From: Ga0077555 sp041397775
Lineage (GTDB): Bacteria; Pseudomonadota; Alphaproteobacteria; Rhizobiales; Hyphomicrobiaceae
Direction of reading: 5' to 3'
NCBI GenBank assembly: GCA_041397775.1
Contig: JAWKWB010000004.1
Coordinates: forward strand, 124,001-188,000
Length of the DNA stretch: 64,000 bases
The position numbers and the translations under genes were made by a program. Numbering within the stretch: position 1 is the stretch's first letter; each line of letters starts with the position of its first letter. Of the stretch, positions 45,606 to 53,636 are shown one piece after another. The notes below the pieces were generated by a model. It was given only the letters and a program-made list of their open reading frames with translations, searched no databases and was not told the DNA's origin.

Positions 45606-46145
45606 CTAAATTTGCGCTTCAGGTATTTCACCAGCCCTGCGGAACCGGGCGCTGATAAACTCCTCGAACGATTTGTCATAGGTAAGCGTTTGGTTCCCTT
45701 CACTGCGATGAAGCGGATTGTTCCACCATTCTCGATAGGCAGCCTTTGCGCAATACTGGTCGATGTACTCGACCCATCCCTGCCACTGCACTTTTCTCTG
45801 TTCGCCGGAAGCGTCTTGGTACGCCAGAAAATCGCGCTCAAACATGTTCGTGAGTAGGTCGAAAATTATATACTGTTGAACGCGCTCCTCATCACTCATC
45901 TCGCGCTTCGCCGTGTCAAACCATGTCACATTTAAATTCGGATAATTAACAATAAGTTTGTTGAAATCCACAAATGCGGCGTCCACGATTCTATAGATTC
46001 CGTCCCGGCGCGCAATCTTCTCTCGGCGGCTATTCCTGAAGTATTGAAAAATAAAAGCGGGAACGCCGAGTATCGTTACAATGTAAGATGCCGCTTGGAA
46101 GCCGTGAACATGGGCACCGAGCCATCCCAAGAGTTGCTCGAACAT
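45606..46145 (-). CDS. Hypothetical membrane protein
   Basis: A 179-residue protein with one N-terminal membrane helix (ASYIVTILGVPAFIFQYF, about residues 19-36) followed by a basic stretch (RNSRREKIARR). It has a charged, helical cytoplasmic part with aromatic clusters (YREWWNN; WQGWVEYIDQY). Such proteins are common in islands and often described only as hypothetical. Low GC relative to the core suggests transfer. Function unknown. Confidence 0.55.
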   Translation of the reverse strand: MFEQLLGWLGAHVHGFQAASYIVTILGVPAFIFQYFRNSRREKIARRDGIYRIVDAAFVDFNKLIVNYPNLNVTWFDTAKREMSDEERVQQYIIFDLLTNMFERDFLAYQDASGEQRKVQWQGWVEYIDQYCAKAAYREWWNNPLHRSEGNQTLTYDKSFEEFISARFRRAGEIPEAQI

Positions 46146-46200
46146 ACTTTCACCTCAGAGGAAGTGCTACGATTGATCTATGGTCACGTTGGAGCTGGTC

Positions 46201-46662
46201 ATGGCAACATCGAACGTTGACGTCACACCTCTCGCAGTCGAGCACGCAAATCAACTCGATGTGCTGCGTCGCGCCTATGCCGAGGAGATGAAAGGGCCAG
46301 GATCGAACTGCGTTTCGTTCGCTGAGAGCCTTCTGCAGAGTCCAAATATCGTGGTTCTCGGCGCATTTGAAGGGCTTGAGCTTCTCGGGTTTGCAGTAGC
46401 ATTCGAACTCCCTGAGGCCATCTTCTGCCGTACTTGCGGTCACCTCGACGATCTTTTTGTGACTCCGGCTAGGCGCGGCGCGGGGATCGGCGGGAAACTG
46501 ATTGAAAGGCTAGTGGCGATCGGTCGAGACAGACATTGGTCTCATCTGAGATGGCTAGCGCCTGCTCGAGATGCTCCGAGTGTCGCCTTGTACGGTCGTA
46601 TTGCTGAAGCAGCAGAATGGCAGAGTTTTGTCATAAGGTTAGACAAAGAGTTCAGGCTTTAA
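46201..46662 (+). CDS. GNAT-family N-acetyltransferase
   Basis: A 153-residue GNAT protein from the ATG at 46201 (MATSNVDVTPLAVEHANQL). The fold shows HLDDLFVTPARRGAGIGGKL, in which RRGAGIGG is the acetyl-CoA-binding loop (motif A), and later ALYGRIAEAAEW. It transfers an acetyl group to an amine; substrate unknown. It is divergent from the membrane protein. Confidence 0.85.
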   Translation: MATSNVDVTPLAVEHANQLDVLRRAYAEEMKGPGSNCVSFAESLLQSPNIVVLGAFEGLELLGFAVAFELPEAIFCRTCGHLDDLFVTPARRGAGIGGKLIERLVAIGRDRHWSHLRWLAPARDAPSVALYGRIAEAAEWQSFVIRLDKEFRL

Positions 46663-47144
46663 CGCTGCAGTATCTGTCCCCCGATGCTTAGTGCAAACAT
46701 GTCCGCTCATCCTCCGTCCTCCCCAGCGGGCTATCCTACCGAACATCTGCCGTTCGGCAAGGGTCACCACGCCAACTGCTCGACTTCCGTTGCTGGCCCG
46801 TCGCGCCGGCAGCCCGAAGCCCGGTCTCGGAGTACCGCGTCGGCGGAGATTGGATTCCCGGGACTGACGGTTCTCGCCACCCGAATCCGATGATGTCCGT
46901 TGATTGGGGTATCGCGAAAGAGGATCAATGCCAATCCTTGGACGGATCACCGACCGCGACCGAGGTCGGCTTCTCTGCCCAGCGACGCAGGTTCCACCAT
47001 AACTCCGTAACGGTAAGCCTAACCGGTTCGAACCTCACCCCCCAAGGGAAGTAGGCTTGAGCGGCGGCGGGACACTGTTGGGTATTTCCCCTTATTCGGG
47101 AGGAGCGCCGGCTCGAGGCAATCGGAAATTGGGCACCGACGCGC
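46663..47144. other. Intergenic stretch without genes
   Basis: A 482-bp gap with no convincing frame. GC-rich words such as GCCGTTCGGCAAGGGTC suggest an old intergenic repeat. No RNA gene is recognised. Confidence 0.35.
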
Positions 47145-47522
47145 TCAGGCCTTCTCTATAGCGCCGCCCGCATCTACCCAACCCTTGAAACCTCCGAGAT
47201 TGCGGACGTTCTCGTAGCCCATGTCCTTGAGCGTCTTCAAAACCAGTGCCGAGCGACCGCCCGAGGCACAATAGGCAACCACCGTCTTGGCCCTATCGAA
47301 TGCAGCATCGTGGAGCGGTGAAGCGGGGTCGGCTCGAAACTCGACGAGACCACGCGGAAGGGCGAGCGCACCAGGCACCTTTCCGGAGGTCGCTACCTCA
47401 TTGGGCTCCCTGACATCGAGGAATACGACATCCGCCCGGCCGACTAGTCCCTTTGCCTCTTCGGGCGTGATTTTGGGAACGGCAGCGTGGGCTTCCTCCA
47501 GCATCTGCTGCACTGTGCGCAT
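47145..47522 (-). CDS. Rhodanese-domain protein
   Basis: A 125-residue single-domain rhodanese from the ATG at 47522 (MRTVQQMLEEAHAAVPKITP). The active-site loop is VVAYCASGGRSAL, with Cys as the persulfide carrier, and VFLDVREPNEVATSG precedes it. It moves sulfane sulfur in the cytoplasm. It is a single gene here; no operon partner is evident. Confidence 0.85.
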   Translation of the reverse strand: MRTVQQMLEEAHAAVPKITPEEAKGLVGRADVVFLDVREPNEVATSGKVPGALALPRGLVEFRADPASPLHDAAFDRAKTVVAYCASGGRSALVLKTLKDMGYENVRNLGGFKGWVDAGGAIEKA

Positions 47523-47980
47523 GTTCCAGCATCTCCTTGTATCGCCGTCCCGGCCACTGTCGACTTTGACTGACATTCCCCAACCAGTCTTGAGCCCCCG
47601 AGGCTATGCTCTTGTGCGGGCTTGGGCAACGGGCTTTCGATGTTGCGGACGTACCACCAACTTGCAGGCGGACTGTGTATCTGATCGTCAGCATCTGCAT
47701 GCGACTGTTTATAGCCCTTAAGTTCAGCTCCGCATTCAATGATGCTGTTCTCCCCTTTCGCATAGGCTTGAGACCACCGCGCGCCCTGACCATCGGTGTC
47801 TGAGCCACGGCCGGAGCCCGGCCAAGGGGTGTCCCCAACATCGGTCCTCCGCTGACGCTCCGGCTGCGATGCCGGGGGAGACCCCTCCCCTGTGACCGTT
47901 CTCCTCAAGGCCGACGGCTCCTTGCGCCACCGACAGGCCGCAACGGGTGTGGCCTCGAAACCAAGCAGGAGAACGTCCTC

Positions 47981-48046
47981 ATGACCAGCCGATCAAGCCG
48001 CAATCCGCACACGCATGCCATCCCCAACCGGGAGGCTTTCAAATGA
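47981..48046 (+). CDS. Short upstream peptide, coupled to next gene
   Basis: A 21-residue reading frame, MTSRSSRNPHTHAIPNREAF plus K, with an AGGAGA ribosome site. Its TGA stop overlaps the ATG of the next gene (ATGA), the same coupling used throughout the operon. It could be a leader peptide or the remains of a longer first gene. Low-to-moderate confidence as it is very short. Confidence 0.4.
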   Translation: MTSRSSRNPHTHAIPNREAFK

Positions 48047-48222
48047 GCCTCACCCCGCAAGCCCTCAAATTCGTGGCAAGTCTTTGCCCTCATGCCTTCT
48101 CCGGCGTCGACGATGAGCAACTCGGCGACATCCTCGATGCCTGGTTGGCCGACCAGTTCGCCCTCGAAGATCACGTCCATATCCACAGCTGGGATGACGC
48201 AGAACGGGGAGACGATCGATGA
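48043..48222 (+). CDS. Small hypothetical protein, operon gene 1
   Basis: A 59-residue acidic protein (MSLTPQALKFVASLCPHAFS) with GGAGGCTTTCAA before the ATG. It is helical, with GVDDEQLGDILDAWLADQFA. The stop overlaps the next start by four bases. It has no recognised family; translation is coupled to the downstream genes. Confidence 0.55.
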   Translation: MSLTPQALKFVASLCPHAFSGVDDEQLGDILDAWLADQFALEDHVHIHSWDDAERGDDR

Positions 48223-48596
48223 ACCATCGTCTCTACACCGTCACCCTCGCCGATCTCGGCACCTATGAGGTCACCGTCGCCGCTGCCGATCCGAAGGAAG
48301 CCGCTGCCATCGCCAAGGGCGTCCTGTTCGAGGAAGCGACGCAACTGACGCCCGGCATAAGCATCGTGAAGCGCGAGGCCGAAGCCAGGGCCGAGCCTGC
48401 TGCCGAGCAGCCCATCCGGCAATTCGATGTGATGGGGAGCTACACGGTCGAGTTCGTCATCCGGGTGCCCGCTTTCAATGCCGAGGACGCTGAGCGCCAT
48501 GCCCGGCGGCTCTACGAAGCCGAGCCGTTCCCCTGGGAGCACACTGTCGGTGACGATCGTGTCCGATGGCATTCGGCCCGGGAGGTGCAGTCATGA
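48219..48596 (+). CDS. Small hypothetical protein, operon gene 2
   Basis: A 125-residue protein with two similar halves: YTVTLADLGTYEVTVAAADP near the start and YTVEFVIRVPAFNAEDAERH later, each followed by a helix. This suggests a tandem ferredoxin-like or double-wing fold. It overlaps both neighbours by four bases (ATGA). Function unknown; gene 5 has a related ending (SFEIRFSETDTYATTVQALD). Confidence 0.6.
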   Translation: MNHRLYTVTLADLGTYEVTVAAADPKEAAAIAKGVLFEEATQLTPGISIVKREAEARAEPAAEQPIRQFDVMGSYTVEFVIRVPAFNAEDAERHARRLYEAEPFPWEHTVGDDRVRWHSAREVQS

Positions 48597-48856
48597 GCAC
48601 CAAGGACCTTCGCGTTGCCCGAGCAGGCATGATCCTGGAGCGCTACGGTTTCCTGAGTGCGAGCGAGCCTCCAAGCGTAGCCATTCCCGCCCTCGTTGCC
48701 GAGTTAGGCCACTACTGCCGCGCGCACGACCTGCCCTACTTCGACCTGATCGCCCGGGGCCTTGGCCTCTGGCGCTGCAACATCACTGCCCCGGAAAGCC
48801 TTGACCCGCTGCCCGAGGTCACCATCCACATCCAAGAAAGCAAGACCCATGGCTAA
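48593..48856 (+). CDS. Small hypothetical protein, operon gene 3
   Basis: An 87-residue protein from the ATG at 48593 (MSTKDLRVARAGMILERYGF). It has a helical centre, VAIPALVAELGHYCRAHDLP. It overlaps the previous stop by four bases and the next start by eight. No family is recognised. Confidence 0.55.
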   Translation: MSTKDLRVARAGMILERYGFLSASEPPSVAIPALVAELGHYCRAHDLPYFDLIARGLGLWRCNITAPESLDPLPEVTIHIQESKTHG

Positions 48857-49055
48857 GACCTTCACCACCAAATACTGGGTGCTCGGCGTCGGCTACCCGG
48901 CGATCAACCTGGAGTTCATCACTCTGCACCGCAGGCTTCATATCTCGGCCCTCGATCAGGGCCGAACGTTGCAGGACCTCGTGCGCGAGGCACTAACAGA
49001 CCTTGTCGCCAACGATGATGCGAAGTTGCCCGACGAACGGGAGGTTGGAGCATGA
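48849..49055 (+). CDS. Small hypothetical protein, operon gene 4
   Basis: A 68-residue protein (MAKTFTTKYWVLGVGYPAIN). A short strand region is followed by a helix with LDQGRTLQDLVREALTDLVA, reminiscent of a ribbon-helix-helix C-terminus, but the N-terminal strand pattern is not typical. It overlaps both neighbours. Confidence 0.5.
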   Translation: MAKTFTTKYWVLGVGYPAINLEFITLHRRLHISALDQGRTLQDLVREALTDLVANDDAKLPDEREVGA

Positions 49056-49453
49056 GCCCTTCCGTTCGCGACACTCTCGGCCTCGTCTGCCCATCCTGCG
49101 GCAGCGATGCCCACCTGCAGATCATGGTTTCGCTCTGGGCAGACCTGGACGACGCCGGCCCCAATCCCGGCGATCACTATGAGTGGGACGACCGCTCCGC
49201 CTGCCGCTGCTCGGAATGTCTCTTCGACGCGGAGGTCAGGATTTTTCGCGTCCCGCCCGAGCCTTCGTTGCTGAAATCGTTCGAAATCCGCTTCAGCGAG
49301 ACCGATACCTACGCGACCACGGTCCAGGCCCTGGACGAGGAGACCGCACTTTCCATCGGACGGGCGCTCCTCGATCTCAACGGGCCAAACACGCCGTTCG
49401 ACGTGGTCCGCAACGAGCGGTCGGAGATGGATGTATGGGAGGTGCAATCATGA
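49052..49453 (+). CDS. Zinc-ribbon-like hypothetical protein, operon gene 5
   Basis: A 133-residue protein with two Cys pairs, LVCPSCGSDA and ACRCSECLFDA, that could form a zinc ribbon (about residues 13-56). The C-terminal half (LKSFEIRFSETDTYATTVQA) resembles the repeated unit of gene 2. The stop overlaps the methyltransferase start by four bases. Zinc binding is inferred from the Cys spacing. Confidence 0.55.
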   Translation: MSPSVRDTLGLVCPSCGSDAHLQIMVSLWADLDDAGPNPGDHYEWDDRSACRCSECLFDAEVRIFRVPPEPSLLKSFEIRFSETDTYATTVQALDEETALSIGRALLDLNGPNTPFDVVRNERSEMDVWEVQS

Positions 49454-50145
49454 GCCTGCATCTTCCTTCCAAGTCATTCCGTGACAGCTATGTCTGGCGC
49501 GGTGGCTCGCTCGATGGGGCGGCGGCTCCGCGCTCCTCGGGCCCCTTTCCCTTCGGCCGGGATGGCCGCGTGCATCCGTCACGGGCCCGGTGGGAGTTTT
49601 ATCCGACCCCGCCGGAGGCAACCCGGGCGCTGCTCTCGGTCGAGTCCTTTGACGGCCGCATCTGGGAGCCCGCCTGCGGTCTCGGGCACATCTCCAAGGT
49701 CCTGGAAGGCTCCGGCTATGACGTCGTCTCCACAGATCTCATCGAACGGGGTTTCGGTCTGGGCGGCGTGGACTTTCTTCAGGAAGCGAAGCCCAGGGCC
49801 AAGCACATCGTGACCAACCCGCCGTATGGCCGGGGGTTGGGTGACGCGTTCGTGCGGAAGGCCCTGGCGCTGACAAGCGAAACCGGTGGCAGTGTTGCCA
49901 TGCTGCTGAACCTCGCCTCGCTCTGCCATCCAACCCGGCATGACCTTTGGGTCCAGAACCCGCCCGCCGTCATCTACGCGTTGGACGAGTTGGTCTGCTG
50001 GCCCGAGGGACGCCCCGAACTGGCCCGCTCAACGACTGCGACGCATCGCTATTGCTGGGTGGTGTGGAAAGCAGGCAACGCCACAACAACGCAGTTCGCC
50101 TGGCTTCGCGTAGCTAACTTTCGTGATCCGTTCCCCGACTCTTGA
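49450..50145 (+). CDS. DNA N6-adenine methyltransferase-like protein, operon gene 6
   Basis: A 231-residue protein from the ATG at 49450. It has the SAM-binding motif WEPACGLGHISKVLEGSG and the catalytic motif IVTNPPYGRGL, the NPPY of N6-adenine methylases. The N-terminus carries WEFYPTPPEATRALL, common in phage/plasmid methylases. It is probably a phage- or ICE-type orphan methylase that protects DNA or alters expression. It lies next to the tRNA-Thr gene and closes the operon. Confidence 0.8.
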   Translation: MSLHLPSKSFRDSYVWRGGSLDGAAAPRSSGPFPFGRDGRVHPSRARWEFYPTPPEATRALLSVESFDGRIWEPACGLGHISKVLEGSGYDVVSTDLIERGFGLGGVDFLQEAKPRAKHIVTNPPYGRGLGDAFVRKALALTSETGGSVAMLLNLASLCHPTRHDLWVQNPPAVIYALDELVCWPEGRPELARSTTATHRYCWVVWKAGNATTTQFAWLRVANFRDPFPDS

Positions 50146-50243
50146 GGGGTGATCAGACGTCGGAATCCCGAGGCAATGTTAGCTAAATGTTAGCTATGGG
50201 ATTTTCAAGAAACGCCTGAACGCGTCTAACTTATTGATTTAAA
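50146..50243. other. Island right edge with short direct repeat
   Basis: Just after the methylase, ATGTTAGCTA occurs twice in tandem (50177-50198, ATGTTAGCTA-A-ATGTTAGCTA). The tRNA-Thr gene follows, with its 3' end facing this stretch. Elements that insert in tRNA genes usually end in such a place. The repeat may belong to the attachment site, but no second copy of the tRNA 3' end was recognised in the window. Confidence 0.35.
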
Positions 50244-50315
50244 TGGTGCCGCAAGAGGGACTCGAACCCCCCCCGCATTACGAATGCGATGCTCTACCAG
50301 CTGAGCTATTGCGGC
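50244..50315 (-). tRNA. tRNA-Thr(CGU), unusually short variable region
   Basis: Reading the minus strand, acceptor GCCGCAA pairs with TTGCGGC, then A and encoded CCA. The D-arm is GCTC-AGCTGGTA-GAGC; the anticodon arm TCGCA-TTCGTAA-TGCGG gives anticodon CGT (Thr); the T-arm is GGGGG-TTCGAGT-CCCTC. Only one base is left for the variable loop, where about five are usual, because the DNA has a run of eight C (50267-50274). The gene is 69 nt without CCA against the usual 73 or so. This is either a miscalled homopolymer or a defective tRNA. The island lies on its 3' side. Confidence 0.8.
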
Positions 50316-50452
50316 AACCGACTGCCCCCGCGCCCGAGGCGTGTGGCCGTGTCGGAAGGCTTGCTTACAAGCATTTTTCGTCCGAGGCAAGCGACCTTGC
50401 ATCGTGTCGCGCATCGCCGCGGCGGGTGTTTGATAACCGTCTGGCGTGGCTT

Positions 50453-50489
50453 GAAAAAACAGGGCCCCGGCGGGCAGGCCAGCCGGGGC
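50453..50489 (-). terminator. Rho-independent terminator after infC
   Basis: On the minus strand, GCCCCGGC and GCCGGGGC form an 8-bp GC stem with a 10-base loop, followed by CCTGTTTTTTC. This is a classic intrinsic terminator, placed 104 bp after the infC stop and before the tRNA-Thr gene. Confidence 0.8.
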
Positions 50490-50592
50490 GAAGCAACGTC
50501 TTCTTCGATCTCGCAATCGCTGCTGTGCGTCTTCAGCGAGCGCTGCGGTGGTCAGGCGCCATGCCGGGCTACATGCATGGCGCGGCGCACGG

Positions 50593-51123
50593 TCATTTGG
50601 GCGCCAGGATCATGATCATCTGGTTACGGCCCTCGAACTTGGGCTCGAACTCGACTTTCGCGATCCCCTCGGTGTCTGCCTTGACCCGCTGCAGGACTTC
50701 CATGCCAAGGTGCGTGTGCGCCATCTCGCGTCCGCGGAAGCGAAGCGTGACCTTGACCTTGTCGCCTTCCTCGAAGAAGCGCGCCATCGCCTTGAGCTTG
50801 GTCTGATAATCGTGGTCGTCGATGCCAGGGCGCATCTTGACTTCTTTGATTTCAATTACTTTTTGTTTCTTCCGAGCTTCGGCAGCCTTCTTCTGCTCCT
50901 GGTACTTGAACTTGCCGAAGTCCATGATCTTGCAGACAGGCGGCTGCGCATCGGGCGAAATCTCGACGAGATCAAGGCCCGCTTCGACGGCTCGGCTCGC
51001 CGCCTCGAGTTTGGGAACGACACCAAGATTTTGGCCGTTCTCGTCGATCAGCCGAACCTCTCTGACCCTGATCTGCTCGTTGATCCGGGGGCCAGTCTGC
51101 TCGCGCTCAGGCGCAAGCCGCAT
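50593..51123 (-). CDS. infC: Translation initiation factor IF-3
   Basis: A 176-residue IF-3. The N-domain has GPRINEQIRVREVRLIDENG, and the linker helix is FGKFKYQEQKKAAEARKKQK. The C-domain has EIKEVKMRPGIDDHDYQTKL and KVKVTLRFRGREMAHT, both diagnostic. IF-3 binds the 30S subunit, prevents premature 50S joining and checks the start codon. Many infC genes use a rare start; here the ATG at 51123 fits but is unproven. It is followed by a strong terminator, so rpmI/rplT do not follow in this genome region. Confidence 0.95.
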   Translation of the reverse strand: MRLAPEREQTGPRINEQIRVREVRLIDENGQNLGVVPKLEAASRAVEAGLDLVEISPDAQPPVCKIMDFGKFKYQEQKKAAEARKKQKVIEIKEVKMRPGIDDHDYQTKLKAMARFFEEGDKVKVTLRFRGREMAHTHLGMEVLQRVKADTEGIAKVEFEPKFEGRNQMIMILAPK

Positions 51124-51282
51124 TGGACGACGTATGTTCGCTCTCCTTGAGTTGTTGTGCCGGGTAACAGGTTGCGTGGCGATACAGCACGCATCGAACG
51201 CCTATACAGCGCCATTCCCCGGAAAAGCCCCAGCGGCATGGCGACGCATAACTGCTAGAAGTTGGCAATTTGCCTTCCGAAG

Positions 51283-52524
51283 TCAAGCGGCAGGATGCGT
51301 CCCGGCCCCGAAGTCGCGCATATTTGTTGCGGAATCGAAGGCCGCGCCCAGTCCCGCGCCCAGCAAGGTGTCGTAGACGGCGAGGGTCTCGCGCTTCATC
51401 TTCTCCAGCGAGAAATGGTTCGCGACGTGGCTGGCGGCGCGTCCCTCGCGGGCCTTGCGCTCGGCATCGGGCAACGCCAATGCGGCGCCGAGCGCCTCGG
51501 CCAGCGCCTGGGCGTCGCCCGGGGGGACGAGCCATCCGGTCGCCGCATCGGGCGCGACGGCCGGCTCTGCCAACACCGTCTCGGGGGGCGCGCCGATGCG
51601 GGTCGCGATGACGGGGCAGCCCATCGCCTGCGCTTCCGTCGCCGTGCGTCCGAAGGCCTCCGGCTCCGTCGATGCGATCACCGTGACGCGCGCGGCGACG
51701 AATGCGGCGGCGATGTCCTCCACGTGGCCCACCAGCCGCACCGTCCCGTCCAGGCCGAGCGCGTGGATGCGGGTGCGCAGCCCGTCCGCGTAGCCGTCGC
51801 GTCCCTGGGCGTCGCCGGCGAGGATCACGACCGCGTTTGCGAGCCGGCCCTGCTGGCGGAGCCGTGCTGCCGCCTCGATGAGGACGGCCTGCCCCTTCCA
51901 GCTGGTCAGCCGGGCGGCCTGCAGAACCAGCGGCACATCCGGCGTCACGCCCCAGGCCTCGCGCAGCTTCGCCACCCGTTCGGGTGCGACGGCATCTGGT
52001 CGGTAGCGGTGCAGGTCGACGCCGCGATGGATGACGCGCACCTTGTCTTCGGGCGTGCCATAGCGAGCCCGGACGAGGTTGCCCGTATAGCCGGAGTTGG
52101 CGATCACGAGATCGGCGCGGGCCATCACGCTGTTGTAGAGCCGCTTCAACTGCCCGTTCTCGCCATAGGCGCCGTGATAGGTGGTCACGAACGGGACTTT
52201 CGCACGCCGTGCCGCGATCAGTGCGCTCCAGGCCGGGGCGCGGCTGCGGGCGTGAACGAGGTCGATGCCTTCGCGCCCGATCAGGGCGACGAGAGCCCGC
52301 GCATTGGTGAGGATGCGGACGGGGTTCTTGGTTCCGGCGGGAAAAGTCACGAGTTCGCCGCCGGCCTCCGTGACCTTGCCGGCGAGGCGTCCGCCCTCCG
52401 TCGCCACTAGAGCACGCCCGCCCGCGCGCACGATCGCCTCGGTAATCTCGATCGCGGACAGTTCCGCACCGCCGGTGTCGAGGCGGGGAATGATTTGCAG
52501 TATGGTGGCCCTTGGCTTCGCCAC
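51283..52524 (-). CDS. GT4-family glycosyltransferase
   Basis: A 413-residue GT-B enzyme. The start is taken as GTG at 52524 (VAKPRATILQIIPRLDTGGA), as IPRLDTGGAE is the usual donor-loop beginning. Later come LVHARSRAPAWSAL, VIHRGVDLHRYRPD, LQAARLTSWKGQAVLIEAAA, and the sugar-nucleotide region STEPEAFGRTATEAQAMGCP, the E-x7-E motif of family 4. It is probably a lipopolysaccharide or exopolysaccharide sugar transferase. It is divergent from the hydrolase gene. Confidence 0.85.
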   Translation of the reverse strand: MAKPRATILQIIPRLDTGGAELSAIEITEAIVRAGGRALVATEGGRLAGKVTEAGGELVTFPAGTKNPVRILTNARALVALIGREGIDLVHARSRAPAWSALIAARRAKVPFVTTYHGAYGENGQLKRLYNSVMARADLVIANSGYTGNLVRARYGTPEDKVRVIHRGVDLHRYRPDAVAPERVAKLREAWGVTPDVPLVLQAARLTSWKGQAVLIEAAARLRQQGRLANAVVILAGDAQGRDGYADGLRTRIHALGLDGTVRLVGHVEDIAAAFVAARVTVIASTEPEAFGRTATEAQAMGCPVIATRIGAPPETVLAEPAVAPDAATGWLVPPGDAQALAEALGAALALPDAERKAREGRAASHVANHFSLEKMKRETLAVYDTLLGAGLGAAFDSATNMRDFGAGTHPAA

Positions 52525-52561
52525 GCCCGATCCTTCCCTTACAACTCGAGGCACCCTTAGG

Positions 52562-53365
52562 ATGACCCTGGTTGATCCGCAATTCCTGGCTGTCGGCTCC
52601 GGCGCGGCGCAGCGCCGCATCGCCTATCTCCTGGGCGAGGGCGCGCTTGCCGATGCCCCGGGGCTCGTCTGGCTGCCAGGCTTCCGTTCGGAGATGACGA
52701 GCACGAAGGCCAGCGATCTGGCCGCGTTCGCCGGCGAACTCGGTGTCGCCATGACACGTTTCGACTATTCGGGCCACGGGCAATCGGGCGGCGACTTCCT
52801 CGAGGGCACGATCGGGAGATGGCTCGAGGAGACGCGCGCGGTCTTCCAGGCCCTCACCCGCGGCCCCCAGATCGTCGTCGGGTCCAGCATGGGCGGCTAT
52901 CTTGCGCTCCTGTTGCTGCGGGCGCTGCTGCGCGAGGCCCCCGGCGATGCGGGGCGCATCAAGGCCATGGTCCTGATTGCGCCCGCCTGGGACATGACCG
53001 ATCGCCTGATGCCGGACCGTCTTTCGGATGCCGATCGCCGGGAGCTGATGGAGAGAGGCGTCTACATGCGTCCCTCGCGCTATGGCGATGGCCCCTATCC
53101 GATCACGCGCCGGCTGATCGAGGAGGGGCAGAACCATCTCATCGGCAGCGCCGCGTTCGACCCTGGCCGCCCTATTCATATCCTGCATGGTCTGGAAGAT
53201 CCGGACGTGCCGTGGGAACACACGCTCGATCTCGTCTCGCACCTCACCGGGGACTGGACGAAGGTTTCGGCCGTCCCTGACGGCGAGCATCGCCTGTCGC
53301 GGCCGCAGGATCTCGCACTGCTGCGCTCGATCATCGGGGAATATCTGCCGCTGCTGCGCGCATAG
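52562..53365 (+). CDS. Alpha/beta hydrolase
   Basis: A 267-residue hydrolase from the ATG at 52562 (MTLVDPQFLAVGSGAAQ). It has the lid region RFDYSGHGQSGGDF, the nucleophile elbow VVGSSMGGYLAL (Ser), ILHGLEDPDVPWEH (acid Asp) and VPDGEHRLSRPQDL (His). This fits ABHD10-like or esterase-type enzymes of the hydrolase superfamily. The substrate is unknown. Confidence 0.85.
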   Translation: MTLVDPQFLAVGSGAAQRRIAYLLGEGALADAPGLVWLPGFRSEMTSTKASDLAAFAGELGVAMTRFDYSGHGQSGGDFLEGTIGRWLEETRAVFQALTRGPQIVVGSSMGGYLALLLLRALLREAPGDAGRIKAMVLIAPAWDMTDRLMPDRLSDADRRELMERGVYMRPSRYGDGPYPITRRLIEEGQNHLIGSAAFDPGRPIHILHGLEDPDVPWEHTLDLVSHLTGDWTKVSAVPDGEHRLSRPQDLALLRSIIGEYLPLLRA

Positions 53366-53636
53366 CGACCTGCGGGCGCCGTTGAGCATGGCGCTGCGGC
53401 GGCGCCCACGCACCGCTGCCGCCGTGTGCTGCCGCGCCCGTCGCATGCTGGACCGCGAAGGGTCCGGACAGCCGCGCTCCACGCGGCTTCCGGGAAACCG
53501 AGGATGGGGTGAGGCGCGTGGACCGGGAAACCGGCGGGGATGGAGCGCACCGGGCGTGTCGGGCTGGAAACCGAGAGGATGGGGCGCTGCTTTCGCGGGA
53601 CGGGAGCGAGGTGGGGCGGGCTGCAAGAGACAGGGG
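53366..53636. repeat. Degenerate short tandem repeats
   Basis: Non-coding 271 bp. Three related words, GGGAAACCGAGGATGGGG (53488), GGGAAACCGGCGGGGATGG (53523) and TGGAAACCGAGAGGATGGGG (53564), lie about 35-41 bp apart, a worn tandem repeat between two convergent genes. Confidence 0.5.

Noticed and set aside
51107..53626. 839-codon minus-strand open frame
   Set aside because: Arg/Pro-rich shadow across the GT4 and hydrolase genes, which have clear motifs in other frames.
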